A DNA stretch of 64,000 bases from Prionace glauca (Eukaryota > Chordata > Chondrichthyes > Carcharhiniformes > Carcharhinidae). The notes beneath the pieces were generated by a model. The model saw only the letters and a list, made by a program, of their open reading frames with translations. It had not been told where the DNA came from and ran no database searches. Both the position numbers and the translations under genes were made by a program. Location of the stretch: the NCBI GenBank assembly GCA_037974335.1, contig CM075760.1:61200515-61264514 (forward strand). Direction: 5' to 3'. Every line of letters starts with the position of its first letter. Position 1 is the first letter of the stretch. This document shows, piece after piece, positions 21,240-30,699 of the stretch.

Positions 21240-21650
21240 TACAAAAGATTGTGAATGTAACCCAAACCATCAGGCAAACCAGCCTCCATTCCACTGACTC
21301 TGCCTACACTTCCCGCTGCCTCGGCAAAGCAGCCAGCATAATTAAGGAACCCAGAACATTCTTTCTTCCATCTTCTTCCCGTCGGGAAAAAATACAAAAG
21401 TCTGAGATCACGTACCAATAGACTCATGAATAACTTTTTCCCTGCTACCATCAGACTTTTGAATTAATCTACCTTCCATGAAGTGTATGTTTCTCTACAC
21501 TCCAGCTGTGACTGTAAAATTATATTCTGCACTCTCTCGTTCCCTTCTCTATGAACGGTATGTTTTGTCTCTATAGCGCGCAAGAAACGATATTTTTCAC
21601 TGAATATTAATACTAGTGACAATAATAAATCAAATCAAATCAAATATTGT
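21240..21650 (+). mobile_element. Non-LTR retroelement 3' end with AATCA tail
   Basis: The last coding residues of an unidentified LINE appear as LPSSSRREK-like and TFE-type frames. The phrases CTGCCTCGGCAAAGCAGCC and CGCGCAAGAAACGATATTTTT follow, then a tail of repeated AAATC at about 21630-21650. The tail suggests a LINE other than CR1. The clade was not determined. Confidence 0.6.
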
Positions 21651-21984
21651 TCCGAGAGAAAAAGAAACGTTTTAACTGATTTAATGCCCTTAATGGACTC
21701 TGGATACCTGAAAGAAGTTTATAACCTATGGGAGTGGATCTCTAGGGCAGCCTCTGTTTTGTTGTTTGAAACATTATTTACACAGAGGATATGGCCGAAT
21801 GGTCTCCTTCTGCACTGTAGGGATTATATGATTAATTTATTCTGCAGGTGTTGTGGATCTCTGCCAGAAGGAGTTTTAACGCTGACCCTCATCGTGGAGT
21901 GAAGAGATTTGCGAGTCCCATTATTTTCTGGATACTTGTGACCAATAGTAACCAAAATATTTCGACATGAAAAGATATAATCGC

Positions 21985-22085
21985 CCTCCCCACCCCTCAC
22001 CCCCCCCCCCCTCTCTCTGTCTTTCTCTCTCTCTCTCCCTCACACGCACACACACACACACACATAGACAAACACACATACTTTT
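21985..22085 (+). repeat. Poly-C / CT / CA microsatellite cluster
   Basis: A run of C at about 22000-22012 is followed by CT repeats to 22040 and by (CA)n at about 22045-22080. Confidence 0.95.
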
Positions 22086-22284
22086 CTGATCAACGCTATT
22101 AATTAGAAACAGTGGGTGAATATTTTCATCGGTCATACTGTGGTGTTGGACCAGGAAATGCAACGGTTTAAATAATCGCTGTCTAACTGTGTTCTACATT
22201 GCCAAATTAAAAACATGGAAACCGGAAGCAAGAGTCGGCCAATCTGTCCTTCGACCTTGTTCCGTTATTTGTTTTGATCATGGC

Positions 22285-22590
22285 TGATCATAGAACCTTC
22301 AGTATAGAGGAGGGCTATTCGGCCCATCGAATCTGCACCAACCACAATCCCACCCAAACTCTATTGCCATAACCTCATAAATTTTACCTTACCTAGTTCC
22401 CCTGACACTAAGGGGCAATTAAACTTGGCCAATCCACCTAACCAGCACATCTTTGGACTGAGGGAGGAAACCAGAGCACCCGGAGCAAACGGACGGAGAC
22501 ACGCATAGTGTGACCCAAGCCGGGAATTGGATCTGGGTCCCTGGCGCCGTGAGGCAGCAGTGCTAACCACTGTGTCACAACGCCGCCCAA
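22285..22590 (-). mobile_element. tRNA-headed SINE, full length
   Basis: The reverse complement gives a head with GTGACACAGTGGTTAGCACTG, then the box B-like GATCCAATTCC region, the CATCTTTGG-type middle and the GGCCGAATAGCC 3' end. It is one of the better-kept copies in the window. Confidence 0.85.
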
Positions 22591-22599
22591 AATCCTGAA

Positions 22600-23230
22600 C
22601 CCCCATCCTCAAACTCCCAAGATCCCTTTAAACATCAAGAGCTATACCTAATTTCTTCGTCAAAGCAGACAATGTTACAGAAATAGAGAAAGCTAAAATT
22701 TATCTGCAGGTGCATGTCCTATATGTACTGTTGTTCGCAGTGAAGGGTCACATCGCAAAATTATTTCCTGTAATTTACATCTGACACCTGTGAAAGTGGT
22801 GAACTGTACTTTTATGCTGTTGTGTTTATACGTAACATCTTGGAAAGCCACCTAGTAGAATATTCTCTAAAACATAGTTATTTTTGAATGTTGCATCATG
22901 ATGTTACTGAAATGTTATCATGCCAGCTAATAACGGACCTTATTGCTTTGATTTTATTATTCCTGCTTTTATCTTTCTCGTTATTTTGTTTTTGTCACGT
23001 TTACTACTTAATATTAATTCCGATATTCTTTTTCCTCGTTAGCTAGCATTCCAAAGTAACTAACAGAGTACATATTACTGCATATAAATGAAAGTACATA
23101 TAATGTACATAAATATAAAATTGACTTATATGGGTTAATTGACTGTCAATCTACAACTGATGTGGTTGGATCACTCGTTTCTCCCGTTTTCCCGAAAGTG
23201 CAGAGTGTCGAAAATCCAATTTCTGCAGGT
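22600..23230. other. No gene seen; AT-rich
   Basis: AT-rich stretch with repeated TACATAT motifs near 23070-23115 and no V landmarks. Confidence 0.5.
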
Positions 23231-23234
23231 CTCC

Positions 23235-23362
23235 CTGCTTCAAAGCGTCAGGGACCCTGGCTCATTTCCAGTCTTGCGTGACTGTCAGTGCGGAGTTTGC
23301 ACATTCTCCCTGTGTCTGCGTGGGTTTCCTCCGGGTGCTCATGTTTCCTTCCACAGTCTTTC
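23235..23362 (+). mobile_element. SINE fragment
   Basis: The middle part of the tRNA-headed SINE, recognised by GCGGAGTTTGCACATTCTCC and GTGGGTTTCCTCCGGGTGC. Both ends are lost. Confidence 0.75.
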
Positions 23363-23565
23363 AGCAGAATGACTGGGATATTACACTAAACAAAGAAGAT
23401 CGTCAGGGTTTAAAATAAAGGTGGGATGATCTCTCATGTACACGTTAACTGCGGTACAATAGTAAAAATATGTGCAAGAATAATGCGACATAATCGTGCA
23501 GCGACCCGCTTCAGAACGTTGAGAATTCGGTGGTTTTCCCATAATTGGTCATTTACCTCAGATCG

Positions 23566-23580
23566 CCACCAGATGGAGGT
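23566..23580 (+). promoter_or_regulatory. CTCF-like motif
   Basis: CCACCAGATGGAGGT fits the first two thirds of the CTCF core. It is isolated, with no V end next to it. Confidence 0.35.
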
Positions 23581-23759
23581 GTCTCACCATGTTTATGTAT
23601 TTACTTCAGCGGGGCCAATGGCATTGCGGATCTGCTGCTGATCTACTTCTGCACAATGACAAGTGGATCCCGAAAATCAAATTTTCTTATCACTTACTCG
23701 GTTATATTAAGATATTTTTATTTCTTCTGGGATTCCTAATTCCATTTCGGATATTGCGT

Positions 23760-24130
23760 TTCTCTCTGCTTCCTTTGTTTCTCTCACCGACTATCTCTCG
23801 TGTTTTCTGACCGCTTGTCTCTCTTTGCTCCTCCATCTGCACTGTCTCAAATTATCTGCATTTGTTCTCCCTCCCGTTTCCTCACCGTGTCTTCATCTAA
23901 TTACCTTCCTGCCCCCGTCTCTTCCTCTTTCCTCTTCCTGCCTACCCCACTATTCATCCGTCGCTTTCTCCCTCATTGCTATCATTTCACTTCTTCTTGT
24001 CTATCTCCTGAATCTCAGTCTGTTTTTCCCTATCTATAACTAGATATGGACCGCGATCTTCGCTTTTGATTCACTTATTCTCTTTTCATTTGTTTATCTT
24101 TATGTTGTTTTTCTCCGTACTACGTGTCAA
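23760..24130 (+). repeat. Polypyrimidine tract, copy 1
   Basis: A strand-biased C/T-rich tract (phrases such as CCTGCCCCCGTCTCTTCC, then TTTGATTCACTTATTCTC and CATTTGTTTATC). A diverged copy with the same order lies at about 30196-30440, so this is a repeat and not random composition. Confidence 0.6.
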
Positions 24131-24504
24131 ATATTAAAACATTTTCGACAACTTTTCTCTCACGGTACCTTTAATTTACAAAACGATAAACATTTCGCAG
24201 GCACATCTTCACATTGTATTCGTGTATTCGATGTAAATTGGGCAGAGGGAACGTTTCCCAGAGCTGCAAAAGTTGCTTTCGGTTTCTTAATATTTTCGAT
24301 TCATTTTAAAGCAGAACAAGCTGTCGATCGGTGTAGAAAATCAACGTTTCCACATCGGCCATGCTAAATTCACCCTAGTGTCAGGAGATACGCAGGGTAA
24401 ATACACGGAGTTGCGGGAATGGGGCCTGGGTGGGATTGTGGCCAGTGCAAACTCGATGGGACGAATGGTCTCCTTTTGCACTGTAGGGACTTTATGATTC
24501 GCAT

Positions 24505-24612
24505 TGATGTCAGCTTAGGGAGATGAGCCAATCGCAGCACTGAGTAACGCCTCCCAATTTCCTAATAATTGAAGCTGCCTTTGATCTGAGTTCACTCTGT
24601 GATATAAAACTA
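24505..24612 (+). promoter_or_regulatory. V5 promoter elements
   Basis: CRE-like TGATGTCA at 24505-24512, a CCAAT-type GAGCCAATCGC near 24526, and a TATA-like GATATAAAAC at about 24600-24609, some 57 bp before the V5 start codon. The same elements are mirrored at V6 (TGACATCA at 27186-27193). Confidence 0.5.
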
Positions 24613-24665
24613 GGGGCAACAACATATTTCAGATATTGTCGCTGCTTACTGTCCAGTCAGGAACC

Positions 24666-25099
24666 ATGTGTCCCCTGTGTGTTTTACTGATAATAATGGC
24701 CATGCTGCCCGGTGAGTCTGACCTCAAATACTGAGTGTCTGTATCATGGTTATATTTGCTCCTAGATTTCTCACACATTCCACACTTTGTTGCAGGAATC
24801 AATGGCCAAGATTCAGTTTCCCAGCCGCCTGACTTAACGGTTCAGGAAGGATTGAACGTTACAGTGAATTGTAATTACACAACAAAAGATGCTTATCCAA
24901 ATCTCTTCTGGTACATCCAGTATCCCGGGGAAGCTCCGAAATATTTACTAAAGAGATATCCCACGGGTGGCGGAGAAACGTCTCCAGGTTTCCGAGCCCG
25001 GTTTTCTGCTGATTTGGACAAGGACAAGAAAACAGTTCCTTTAACTATCACCGGGGTCCGTGTCTCTGACTCTGCCGTGTATTACTGTGCGCTGAGCCC
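24666..25099 (+). CDS. V5: intact TCR alpha/delta-type V gene
   Basis: Leader 24666-24711 encodes MCPLCVLLIIMAMLPG with a CCCG|GTGAGT donor. The intron is 84 bp. The V exon 24796-25099 (acceptor TTGTTGCAG) reads GQDSVSQPPDL, VTVNCNYTT (first Cys and an N-linked sequon), LFWYIQYPGEAP (core Trp), RFSADLDKDKK, and DSAVYYCALSP at the end. There is no stop. The V6 twin on the other strand has an almost identical leader and framework. WYIQ/WYVQ in FR2 sets this pair apart from the WYRQ group. Function: variable domain of a T-cell receptor chain. Confidence 0.9.
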
Positions 25100-25138
25100 C
25101 ACACTGTTACAGAGGCACAGTCAACCCATGCAAGAACC
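25100..25138 (+). other. RSS of V5 (23-bp spacer, weak nonamer)
   Basis: Heptamer CACACTG at 25100-25106, 23-bp spacer, nonamer GCAAGAACC at 25130-25138. The V6 twin has the consensus-like ACAAAAACC, so V5's nonamer has lost two conserved A residues and may recombine less well. Confidence 0.8.
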
Positions 25139-25282
25139 TACACAGGCATTCTCACCTCTCACTGAATCAGATTTGCGACCTGGATTGTGAACTGTTAATA
25201 TAAGCAAAACAATAGCATAACGAAGAGTGAGCCCGAATGCTCTCTTTCCATCGTGCTCAATGTGTCATTCTACATAAATTCT

Positions 25283-25362
25283 AGTTTCCCAGGACCCATC
25301 TGAATTAATGGTCCAGGAAGGATTGAACGTTATAGTGAATTGTAATTTCACAACAAAATAAC
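25283..25362 (+). pseudogene. V relic: FR1 fragment of V5 type
   Basis: Reads VQEGLNVIVNCNFTTK and then a TAA. It is a near copy of V5 FR1 (VQEGLNVTVNCNYTTK). No leader, FR2-FR3 or RSS follows. It lies in the spacer of the V5/V6 inverted duplication and may mark a rearrangement breakpoint. Confidence 0.75.
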
Positions 25363-25397
25363 GCATGCCCGCTATTCCCTTCGTCACTCCACAGCAG

Positions 25398-25970
25398 TGT
25401 TTTTGTACCAGTCTCTGGTTCCTCTCACAATGCCTCTCGGTCCGCAGTAATACACCGCGCTGTCCGACAGCTCACAGATGGTGAAATTTCTCATTTTTCG
25501 AAGTGTTCATAGATGCAAAAACAAATCCGAGTCCCGTGCCTTCTGCTCTGAAATCATCTCCGTAGTTATGGATGGAGGTCAAGAAGTCAAGAATTTGGGG
25601 GCTTTATCCGGGTCCGGCGGTATAGCTGTGAAGAATATGCACTGTCTGTGGTCGATTAGCTGAAGTCCATGGATATCGATTTTTCTTCATCGCTACAACT
25701 GGACCCTGGGAGACAGAAACAGCACCACTCACACCTAAAAAAGAATAGAAATACAAACTTAACGTTTTATCATCACTTTGTTGGGATAAAAATGTGATCA
25801 GGGTAATTGAATGCATTACAAATACAGGAAAAACTATTAAAAGGGGAGATTTTTATCTGAGTATCTCGAGCATGCTGGGGATTGTACAAATTGGGAACTT
25901 ACCAGTTAAGAAAGCTGCAGCTATGATGAATGAGTAAAAACTAACAGATGAATGAGTAAATACTAAGCAT
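25398..25970 (-). pseudogene. V7: degenerate V pseudogene
   Basis: The leader at 25970-25903 (ATGCTTAGT, donor GTAAGT) has an in-frame TAG and an internal ATTTACTCATTCATC-like duplication. The V exon from 25734 starts GVSGAVSVSQGP. It then shifts frame before the first Cys region, has TATACCGCC where the Trp-Tyr-Arg core is expected, and ends GVYYCGP-like. A nonamer ACAAAAACA is kept (25406-25398), but no good heptamer stands at 23-bp spacing. Several lesions show that it is long dead. Confidence 0.75.
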
Positions 25971-26177
25971 CTTGGCAGAGTTGGTGCTGGATCTGAGCTC
26001 AGTGAGTTAAAACTTTTAGTTCAGAGTTCAGAAGATGTTGAGTCATATCCGGCCTCACTGCCGATTGGTTCATTCCTGACAGAGCCAGCAGGAGACATCC
26101 AATCAACTGACGGTTGCTTTGTCCTATATTTCATCCAATCATCCAATCAGCTCAGAGTGTCTTTGTTCTCCAATCCA

Positions 26178-26185
26178 TGACGTCA
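26178..26185 (-). promoter_or_regulatory. CRE palindrome upstream of V7
   Basis: TGACGTCA, about 210 bp before the V7 start codon, within a stretch with repeated CCAATCA motifs (26050-26175) resembling CCAAT boxes. A promoter relic is plausible. Confidence 0.4.
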
Positions 26186-26565
26186 GAGAGAGGAGCAGGA
26201 ACTATTTGAATCTGTTCTCAGAACAATGAACTGGACTGGAAGAAGCTACACGACCGAATGGAGATATCACTCTCTTTGACGTGAGGGCATGGAGACAAAT
26301 GTTGGCCATTTTCCGGAGTTAGTCTTTGAGATTGGACGCAGATGCATTTTGGCTAACGTTGTGTTAACAGCGGTAGAGTTTTCCATTCCAAGAGTTGCTC
26401 CAAACAGCTATAAAAATGGAATTTATATAAAATACAATATTCAGCAGCATGGAAAAAGAGCATTCGGGCTAACCCTTCGTTATGCTATTTGTTTTGCTTA
26501 TATTAACAGTTCACAATCCAGGTCACAGATCTGATTCAGTGAGAGGAGGTGAGAGTGCCAATGCA

Positions 26566-26604
26566 GGTTTTTGTACGGGCGGACTGTGCCTCTGTAACAG
26601 TGTG
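26566..26604 (-). other. RSS of V6 (23-bp spacer)
   Basis: Minus strand: heptamer CACACTG (26604-26598), 23-bp spacer, nonamer ACAAAAACC (26574-26566), which is the consensus nonamer. Confidence 0.9.
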
Positions 26605-27034
26605 GGGCTCAGCGCACAGTAATAGACGGCAGAGTCAGAGACACGGACCCCGGTGATAGTTAAAGGAAATGTTTTCTTCTCCTTGTCCAAATCAGCAGAA
26701 AACCGGGCTCGGAAATCTGGAGACGTTTCTCCGCTACCCGCACCATATTTCTTCAGTAAATATCTCGGAGCTTCACCGGGGTACTGAACGTACCAGAAAA
26801 GACTTGGGGAAGCATATTCCGTAGTGTAATTACAATTCACTGTAACGTTCAATCTTTCCTGAACCGTTAATTCAGGCGGCTGGGAAACTGAATTTTGGCC
26901 ACTGATTCCTGCAATAAAATATAAAATGTGTAAGAAATCTGTGAACAAATATAACCATGATACACTGAGGATTTGAGTTCAGACTCACCGGGCAGCATGG
27001 CCATTATTATCAGTAAAACACACAGGGGACACAT
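26605..27034 (-). CDS. V6: intact TCR alpha/delta-type V gene, twin of V5
   Basis: Leader 27034-26989 encodes MCPLCVLLIIMAMLPG, identical to V5, with the same GTGAGT donor. The intron is 80 bp. The V exon 26908-26605 reads GQNSVSQPPEL, VTVNCNYTT, LFWYVQYPGEAP, RFSADLDKEKK and DSAVYYCALSP. It has no stop. Differences from V5 cluster around CDR1 and CDR2 (EYASPS against DAYPN, KYGAGSG against RYPTGGG), as expected for V domains diversifying at the antigen-contact loops. Opposite orientation to V5. Confidence 0.9.
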
Positions 27035-27191
27035 CGTTCCTGATTGGACAGTAAGCAGCGAAACTGTTAAAATATGTTGCTGCCTCGAGTCTTATATCAC
27101 AGAGTGAACTCAGATCTAAGGCAGCTTCAATTATTAGGAAACTGGGGGCGTTTCTCAAAGCTGCGATTGGCTCACCTCCCTGAGCTGACAT

Positions 27192-27525
27192 CAACTGCGA
27201 ATCATAAAATCCCTACAGTACAGACGGAGGCCATTCGTCCCATCGAATTTGCACCGGCCACAATTCCGCCCAGGCCCCAGTCCAGCAACCCCGTGTATTT
27301 TACTCTGCGTATCTCCTGACACTAGTGTCAATTTAGCGTGGCCAATCAATCTAACCTTCACATCTTTGGATTGTGGGAGGGAACAGGAGCACTCAAAGGA
27401 AACACACGTAGACAAGGGAAGAACATACAAACTTCATACAGGAAGTGATCCGAAGCCGGAATTGATCCCGGTGCCTGACACTGTGAGACAGCAGTGCTCA
27501 CCACTGTGGCACCAGGCCGCCCGGT
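27192..27525 (-). mobile_element. tRNA-headed SINE
   Basis: In reverse complement the head GTGCCACAGTGGTGAGCACTG leads to the CACTTCCTG and CATCTTTGG-type middle and the GGACGAATGGCCTCC 3' end. Its 3' half belongs to the right arm of the V5/V6 inverted duplication. Confidence 0.85.
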
Positions 27526-27764
27526 AACCATTGAACCAATCATAGTTAGTTAATGATTTAATATAGTTGTTTCCAATCTCATTCCTTCCCTGGCCGTAAA
27601 CGTATTTCTAAATTCCTTGCCCTCTCTCTACTCTCACCCACATAATCAGTTATTCTGCCTCATTAACCGCTTTTCTCAGAATTCACTCCATCAATCTTTC
27701 TTAAGGCGGATTTTTTTTCCTAAATCAGGGTAAACATGAAATTCATTTAATCATTTATGGGCGA

Positions 27765-28062
27765 TAGGATGGCACAATGTTTAGCATTGCTGCCTCACAG
27801 TCCCAGGCACCCGGCTTCAATTCCAACCTCGGGTCATTGCCTGTCTGGAGTTTTTCACTCAGAGGGTGGTGAGTGAGTGGAATCGGTTGCCGTCGGTGAT
27901 GGTAGAGGCGAACTCGCTGGGGTCTTTTAAGAGACTTCTGGATGAGTACGTAAGATTTAATGGGATTGAGAGTTATAGATAGGCCTGGTAGGTATGGATA
28001 TGATCGGCGCAACTTGTGGGCCGGAGGGCCTGTTTGTGCTGTAGTGTTCTATGTTCTATGAT
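27765..28062 (+). mobile_element. SINE head fused to CR1 3' end
   Basis: 27765-27845 is the SINE head (GATGGCACAATGTTTAGCATTG to GTCATTGCCTGTCTGGAG). At about 27846 it passes directly into the CR1 3' coding end (FFTQRVVSEWNRLPS-type) and its tail GTTCTATGTTCTATG at 28047-28062. The join falls at GAGTTT. This looks like template switching during target-primed reverse transcription. Confidence 0.75.
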
Positions 28063-28240
28063 TGGATTTGATCCGGGAATAATATGATCGCCAAGTGTGA
28101 CAATTCACAGTAGTGATAATGGGTGAGCTCTGCGGGGAATATCGTTAAATTGTATTATCCCCTTCATTTTCTGCGCATTTTCGATTAGTTCCGACTCTTT
28201 TTTTTCCCTGACACAGAACACTTGATTATCGACCTGCTTT

Positions 28241-28279
28241 AGTTTTTGTATGAGGCCCATGGGAGCTTCATTCACTATG
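28241..28279 (-). other. RSS of V8 (23-bp spacer)
   Basis: Minus strand: heptamer CATAGTG (28279-28273, one change), 23-bp spacer, nonamer ACAAAAACT (28249-28241). Confidence 0.85.
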
Positions 28280-28751
28280 GGTCTCAGTGCACAGTAATAC
28301 ACGGCGCTGTCTGTCATCTTCAAACCTTTCATTGACAAGTGAAAAGTGCTTTGTGTCTTGTTGAGATTCCCGCTGAAATGCTCAAAGCCGGGAGCCGTCT
28401 CGTTAAACCCATAACTATCGGCTCTGAGCAGATACTGAGGAGCTCGGTGTGGATACTGGCGATACCAGAACAGGTAATGTTGTATAGCTGAACTCGATAG
28501 TGAGTAACTGCAGGGTATTGCTGAATCGTCACCCTCTGCTGCTCCAACTCTTGGTTTTGACTGGGAAACTGAGTCTCCATAGTTCATCTCTGAAAATAAA
28601 TATCGGATACAAAGCGGGTTAGGAGACAAAGTCACACAGGGCTGGGAAAGGGAAATTGTACAACGGTTGAAATATACTTTACAATGTATGATCAGAATCA
28701 CTGACCTGGGATCAGAGCAATAACCAGGGTGAGGAACATTTTCACCGCCAT
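28280..28751 (-). CDS. V8: intact TCR alpha/delta-type V gene
   Basis: Leader 28751-28706 encodes MAVKMFLTLVIALIPG with a CCAG|GTCAGT donor. The intron is 116 bp. The V exon 28589-28280 (acceptor TTTTCAG) reads NYGDSVSQSK, SAIPCSYS (first Cys), YLFWYRQYPHRAP (core Trp), FEHFSGNLNKTQ, and DSAVYYCALRP. It has no stop. The FR3 start FEHFSG lacks the usual Arg of RFSA found in the other V genes, and the exon is two codons longer than V4-V6. Function: T-cell receptor variable domain. Minus orientation, same as V6. Confidence 0.88.
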
Positions 28752-28939
28752 GGTTCCAATCTGAGCTCCAGAATTAGGGAGAGTGATCTCTGTCTGAACG
28801 GGACCTAGAATGTGAGAAATTGAAAGCGTTAGCAAGGTGTGATGCGATTGGCTGGGATTTATTTTCCTCGCCCATTTTTATATCTGCAAAAAGTCACTCA
28901 CTGCAGAAGGCGACTGTGATGTTTGGTAAGTGATCAGAG

Positions 28940-28954
28940 AGCGCCCTCCCGTGG
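28940..28954 (-). promoter_or_regulatory. CTCF-like motif upstream of V8
   Basis: The minus strand reads CCACGGGAGGGCGCT, close to the CTCF core, about 190 bp before the V8 start codon. Confidence 0.45.
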
Positions 28955-29224
28955 ACAGTGCAACAATATTAGAACCAACGCAGGACAAAGAGCCCAGATA
29001 TGTAGATAGTCTGAGAAAGAAAAAGACCTAGAAATATCTGGTACAGGTACAATACGAGGAAGAGGAAATATCCGTTCCACATCCACACCATTAATACCCC
29101 TTTGGGTTTTAAGGCTTCCAGAAAGTTATCTCTCGATGTTCGAAATTCAGTAGATACAAATCCAGCATCAGTACCCTACTGCTCATCCAGAAAACCCGCT
29201 CATACCTGGTAATACCGTAGCAAA

Positions 29225-29334
29225 CCTCTCTGGACATTTTCTGTTGTTTTGCACAAAGGAAACAAAACGGTACTTCTAAATATCGCCGGAACCCTTCTCT
29301 CTGACAGCGCCGTGTATTTCTGTGCCATGAAGCC
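29225..29334 (+). pseudogene. V9: 5'-truncated V segment
   Basis: Only FR3 remains: HKGNKTVLLNIAGTLLSDSA, then VYFCAMKP, followed by an RSS. Upstream sequence has no leader, FR1 or FR2 that I can recognise, and an RFSG-like trace lies out of frame. It is a dead segment, but its end and signal are well kept, so it could still be a RAG target. Confidence 0.7.
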
Positions 29335-29374
29335 CACACTGGTGCAGAGATACAGCGAACTCCGGACAAAAACC
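29335..29374 (+). other. RSS of V9 (24-bp spacer)
   Basis: Heptamer CACACTG (29335-29341), 24-bp spacer, nonamer ACAAAAACC (29366-29374). Confidence 0.75.
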
Positions 29375-29400
29375 CCAGACTGGGAGTTCCAGTCAGTGAT

Positions 29401-29413
29401 CAGCAGAGGGCGC
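29401..29413 (+). promoter_or_regulatory. CTCF-like motif behind V9 RSS
   Basis: CAGCAGAGGGCGC starts 26 bp past the V9 nonamer. The same motif, orientation and distance occur behind the V relic at 13686-13815. Confidence 0.5.
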
Positions 29414-29539
29414 GCCCGCACTGATAAACAGAAACAGTTATTTCGGCTGAGAGTTCAGGCTGTTACTAAAATAACACAGCACAACATTCAACATGAGCCG
29501 ATGAGCAGTAACAGAGGAATTGCATTAGGTTTGTTCTAA

Positions 29540-29924
29540 CTATCATTTATACTGCAAATCAATTTATTACGCCCTCACTCACGTTTTGTATTTTCATGAT
29601 ATTTTCCTGTCTATCTAAATTGATGAGCAAAACATTCTCAATCTCCACTCTCTGTGTCCCATTTATCACAGCTGGTGCATAGTATCTATATGATTAGAAC
29701 GTGTTGTTGGTTGAGACACAGTTTGTAGAAAATGAATACATTTCACAATGTACCGATTACACTCTTTAGTTAAATCGATGATTATTTTCCTTTCGACTAA
29801 ATGTTCAGCTCTGTTTCTGTTGCCGCCTGTTCTTTTGCCTCTCTTTGTCTCCCTCTGTAGTATGTCTACAGATCTGCAACTGTTCCCGTCTAGTTTATAC
29901 TTTATTTACTTACTGTCACACGTG
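29540..29924. other. No gene seen
   Basis: AT-rich sequence between V9 and a SINE. Nothing recognised. Confidence 0.45.
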
Positions 29925-30195
29925 TGCTTACATTAACACTGCAATGAAGTTACTGTGAAAATGTCCTCGTCGCCACACTCTGGTACCTGTTTGGGTACAC
30001 TGAGGGAGAATTTAGCACGGCCAATGCAACTAACCAGCACGTTTTTGAACTGTGGGAGGAAACCGGAGCACCCGGAGAAAACCACGCAGACACGGGGAGA
30101 AGGTGCAGACCGACAGTGATCCGAGGTTCAGATTGAGCCCGGCTCGCTGCCGCTGTGATGCATCAGTGCTAACCAATGCGCCATGGTGCCGCTCT
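29925..30195 (-). mobile_element. SINE with TTAGTG-type tail lost, reverse orientation
   Basis: Reverse complement of the same family as 16950-17216: CAGTAACTTCATTGCAGTG near the 3' end, then the GGTTTCCTCCCACAGTTC middle and a head with GCGCATTGGTTAGCACTGATG. Confidence 0.8.
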
Positions 30196-30440
30196 GACCC
30201 GTTTGATTCACCGTATCATCATCCATTTCCCTTGCTGTCCCCGTCTCTCCCTCATTTATCTCAATGTCGGTCTACTATTTATCTCCCTGTCACTGCCTCA
30301 TTTCTGTCATTTCCTTTCCTCGTGTTTATCTCTCCGCATCTCCACCTGTTCCTTTCTACCTATCTTTCTTCTTCTATCACTATGCCGGCCTTTGATTCAC
30401 TCACTACCTTTCCATTCGTTTATCTCCATTTCTTAGCTTG
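30196..30440 (+). repeat. Polypyrimidine tract, copy 2
   Basis: C/T-rich on the plus strand, with phrases matching the order of the tract at 23760-24130 (for example TTTGATTCACTCACTACC followed by CATTCGTTTATC). It lies before V10, as copy 1 lies before V5. Confidence 0.55.
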
Positions 30441-30699
30441 TATGTTTCTTTGTGGCTGCATTTGTGTCTCTCAGGGGATCTGCATCCAAATCCATATATT
30501 GTTTTATTCATAGTCACAACCCTAGGAAATCTACCGTTCAGAAAGAAGGGTTCAGTGTGAACAGGTCACGCACATGACAATGAGATTAATGTTCTTGAGA
30601 AGCCGTCACAAGCCGACATAAAGGATAACAAAAACATTCAACGTGAGAGATTTAAACCGATCAAGTAAAACTGCAACCATCCGGGGACTCTGGGTTTGT

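Larger units (their letters stand above)
24353..25254 (+). repeat. Left arm of V5/V6 inverted duplication
   Basis: From the SINE 3' half (24353-24500) through the V5 promoter, V5 and its RSS, to GCCCGAATGCTCT at about 25254, this arm is mirrored at 26449-27355. The spacer between the arms is about 1.2 kb and holds a V relic and the V7 pseudogene. Confidence 0.9.
26449..27355 (-). repeat. Right arm of V5/V6 inverted duplication
   Basis: Mirror of 24353-25254, including V6, its promoter and the SINE 3' end. Confidence 0.9.

Noticed and set aside
23600-23700. V-like end (LLLIYFCTMTS) followed by a CACAATG
   Set aside because: No FR1-FR3, no core Trp, and no ACAAAAACC-like nonamer at 23 bp. Taken as chance.
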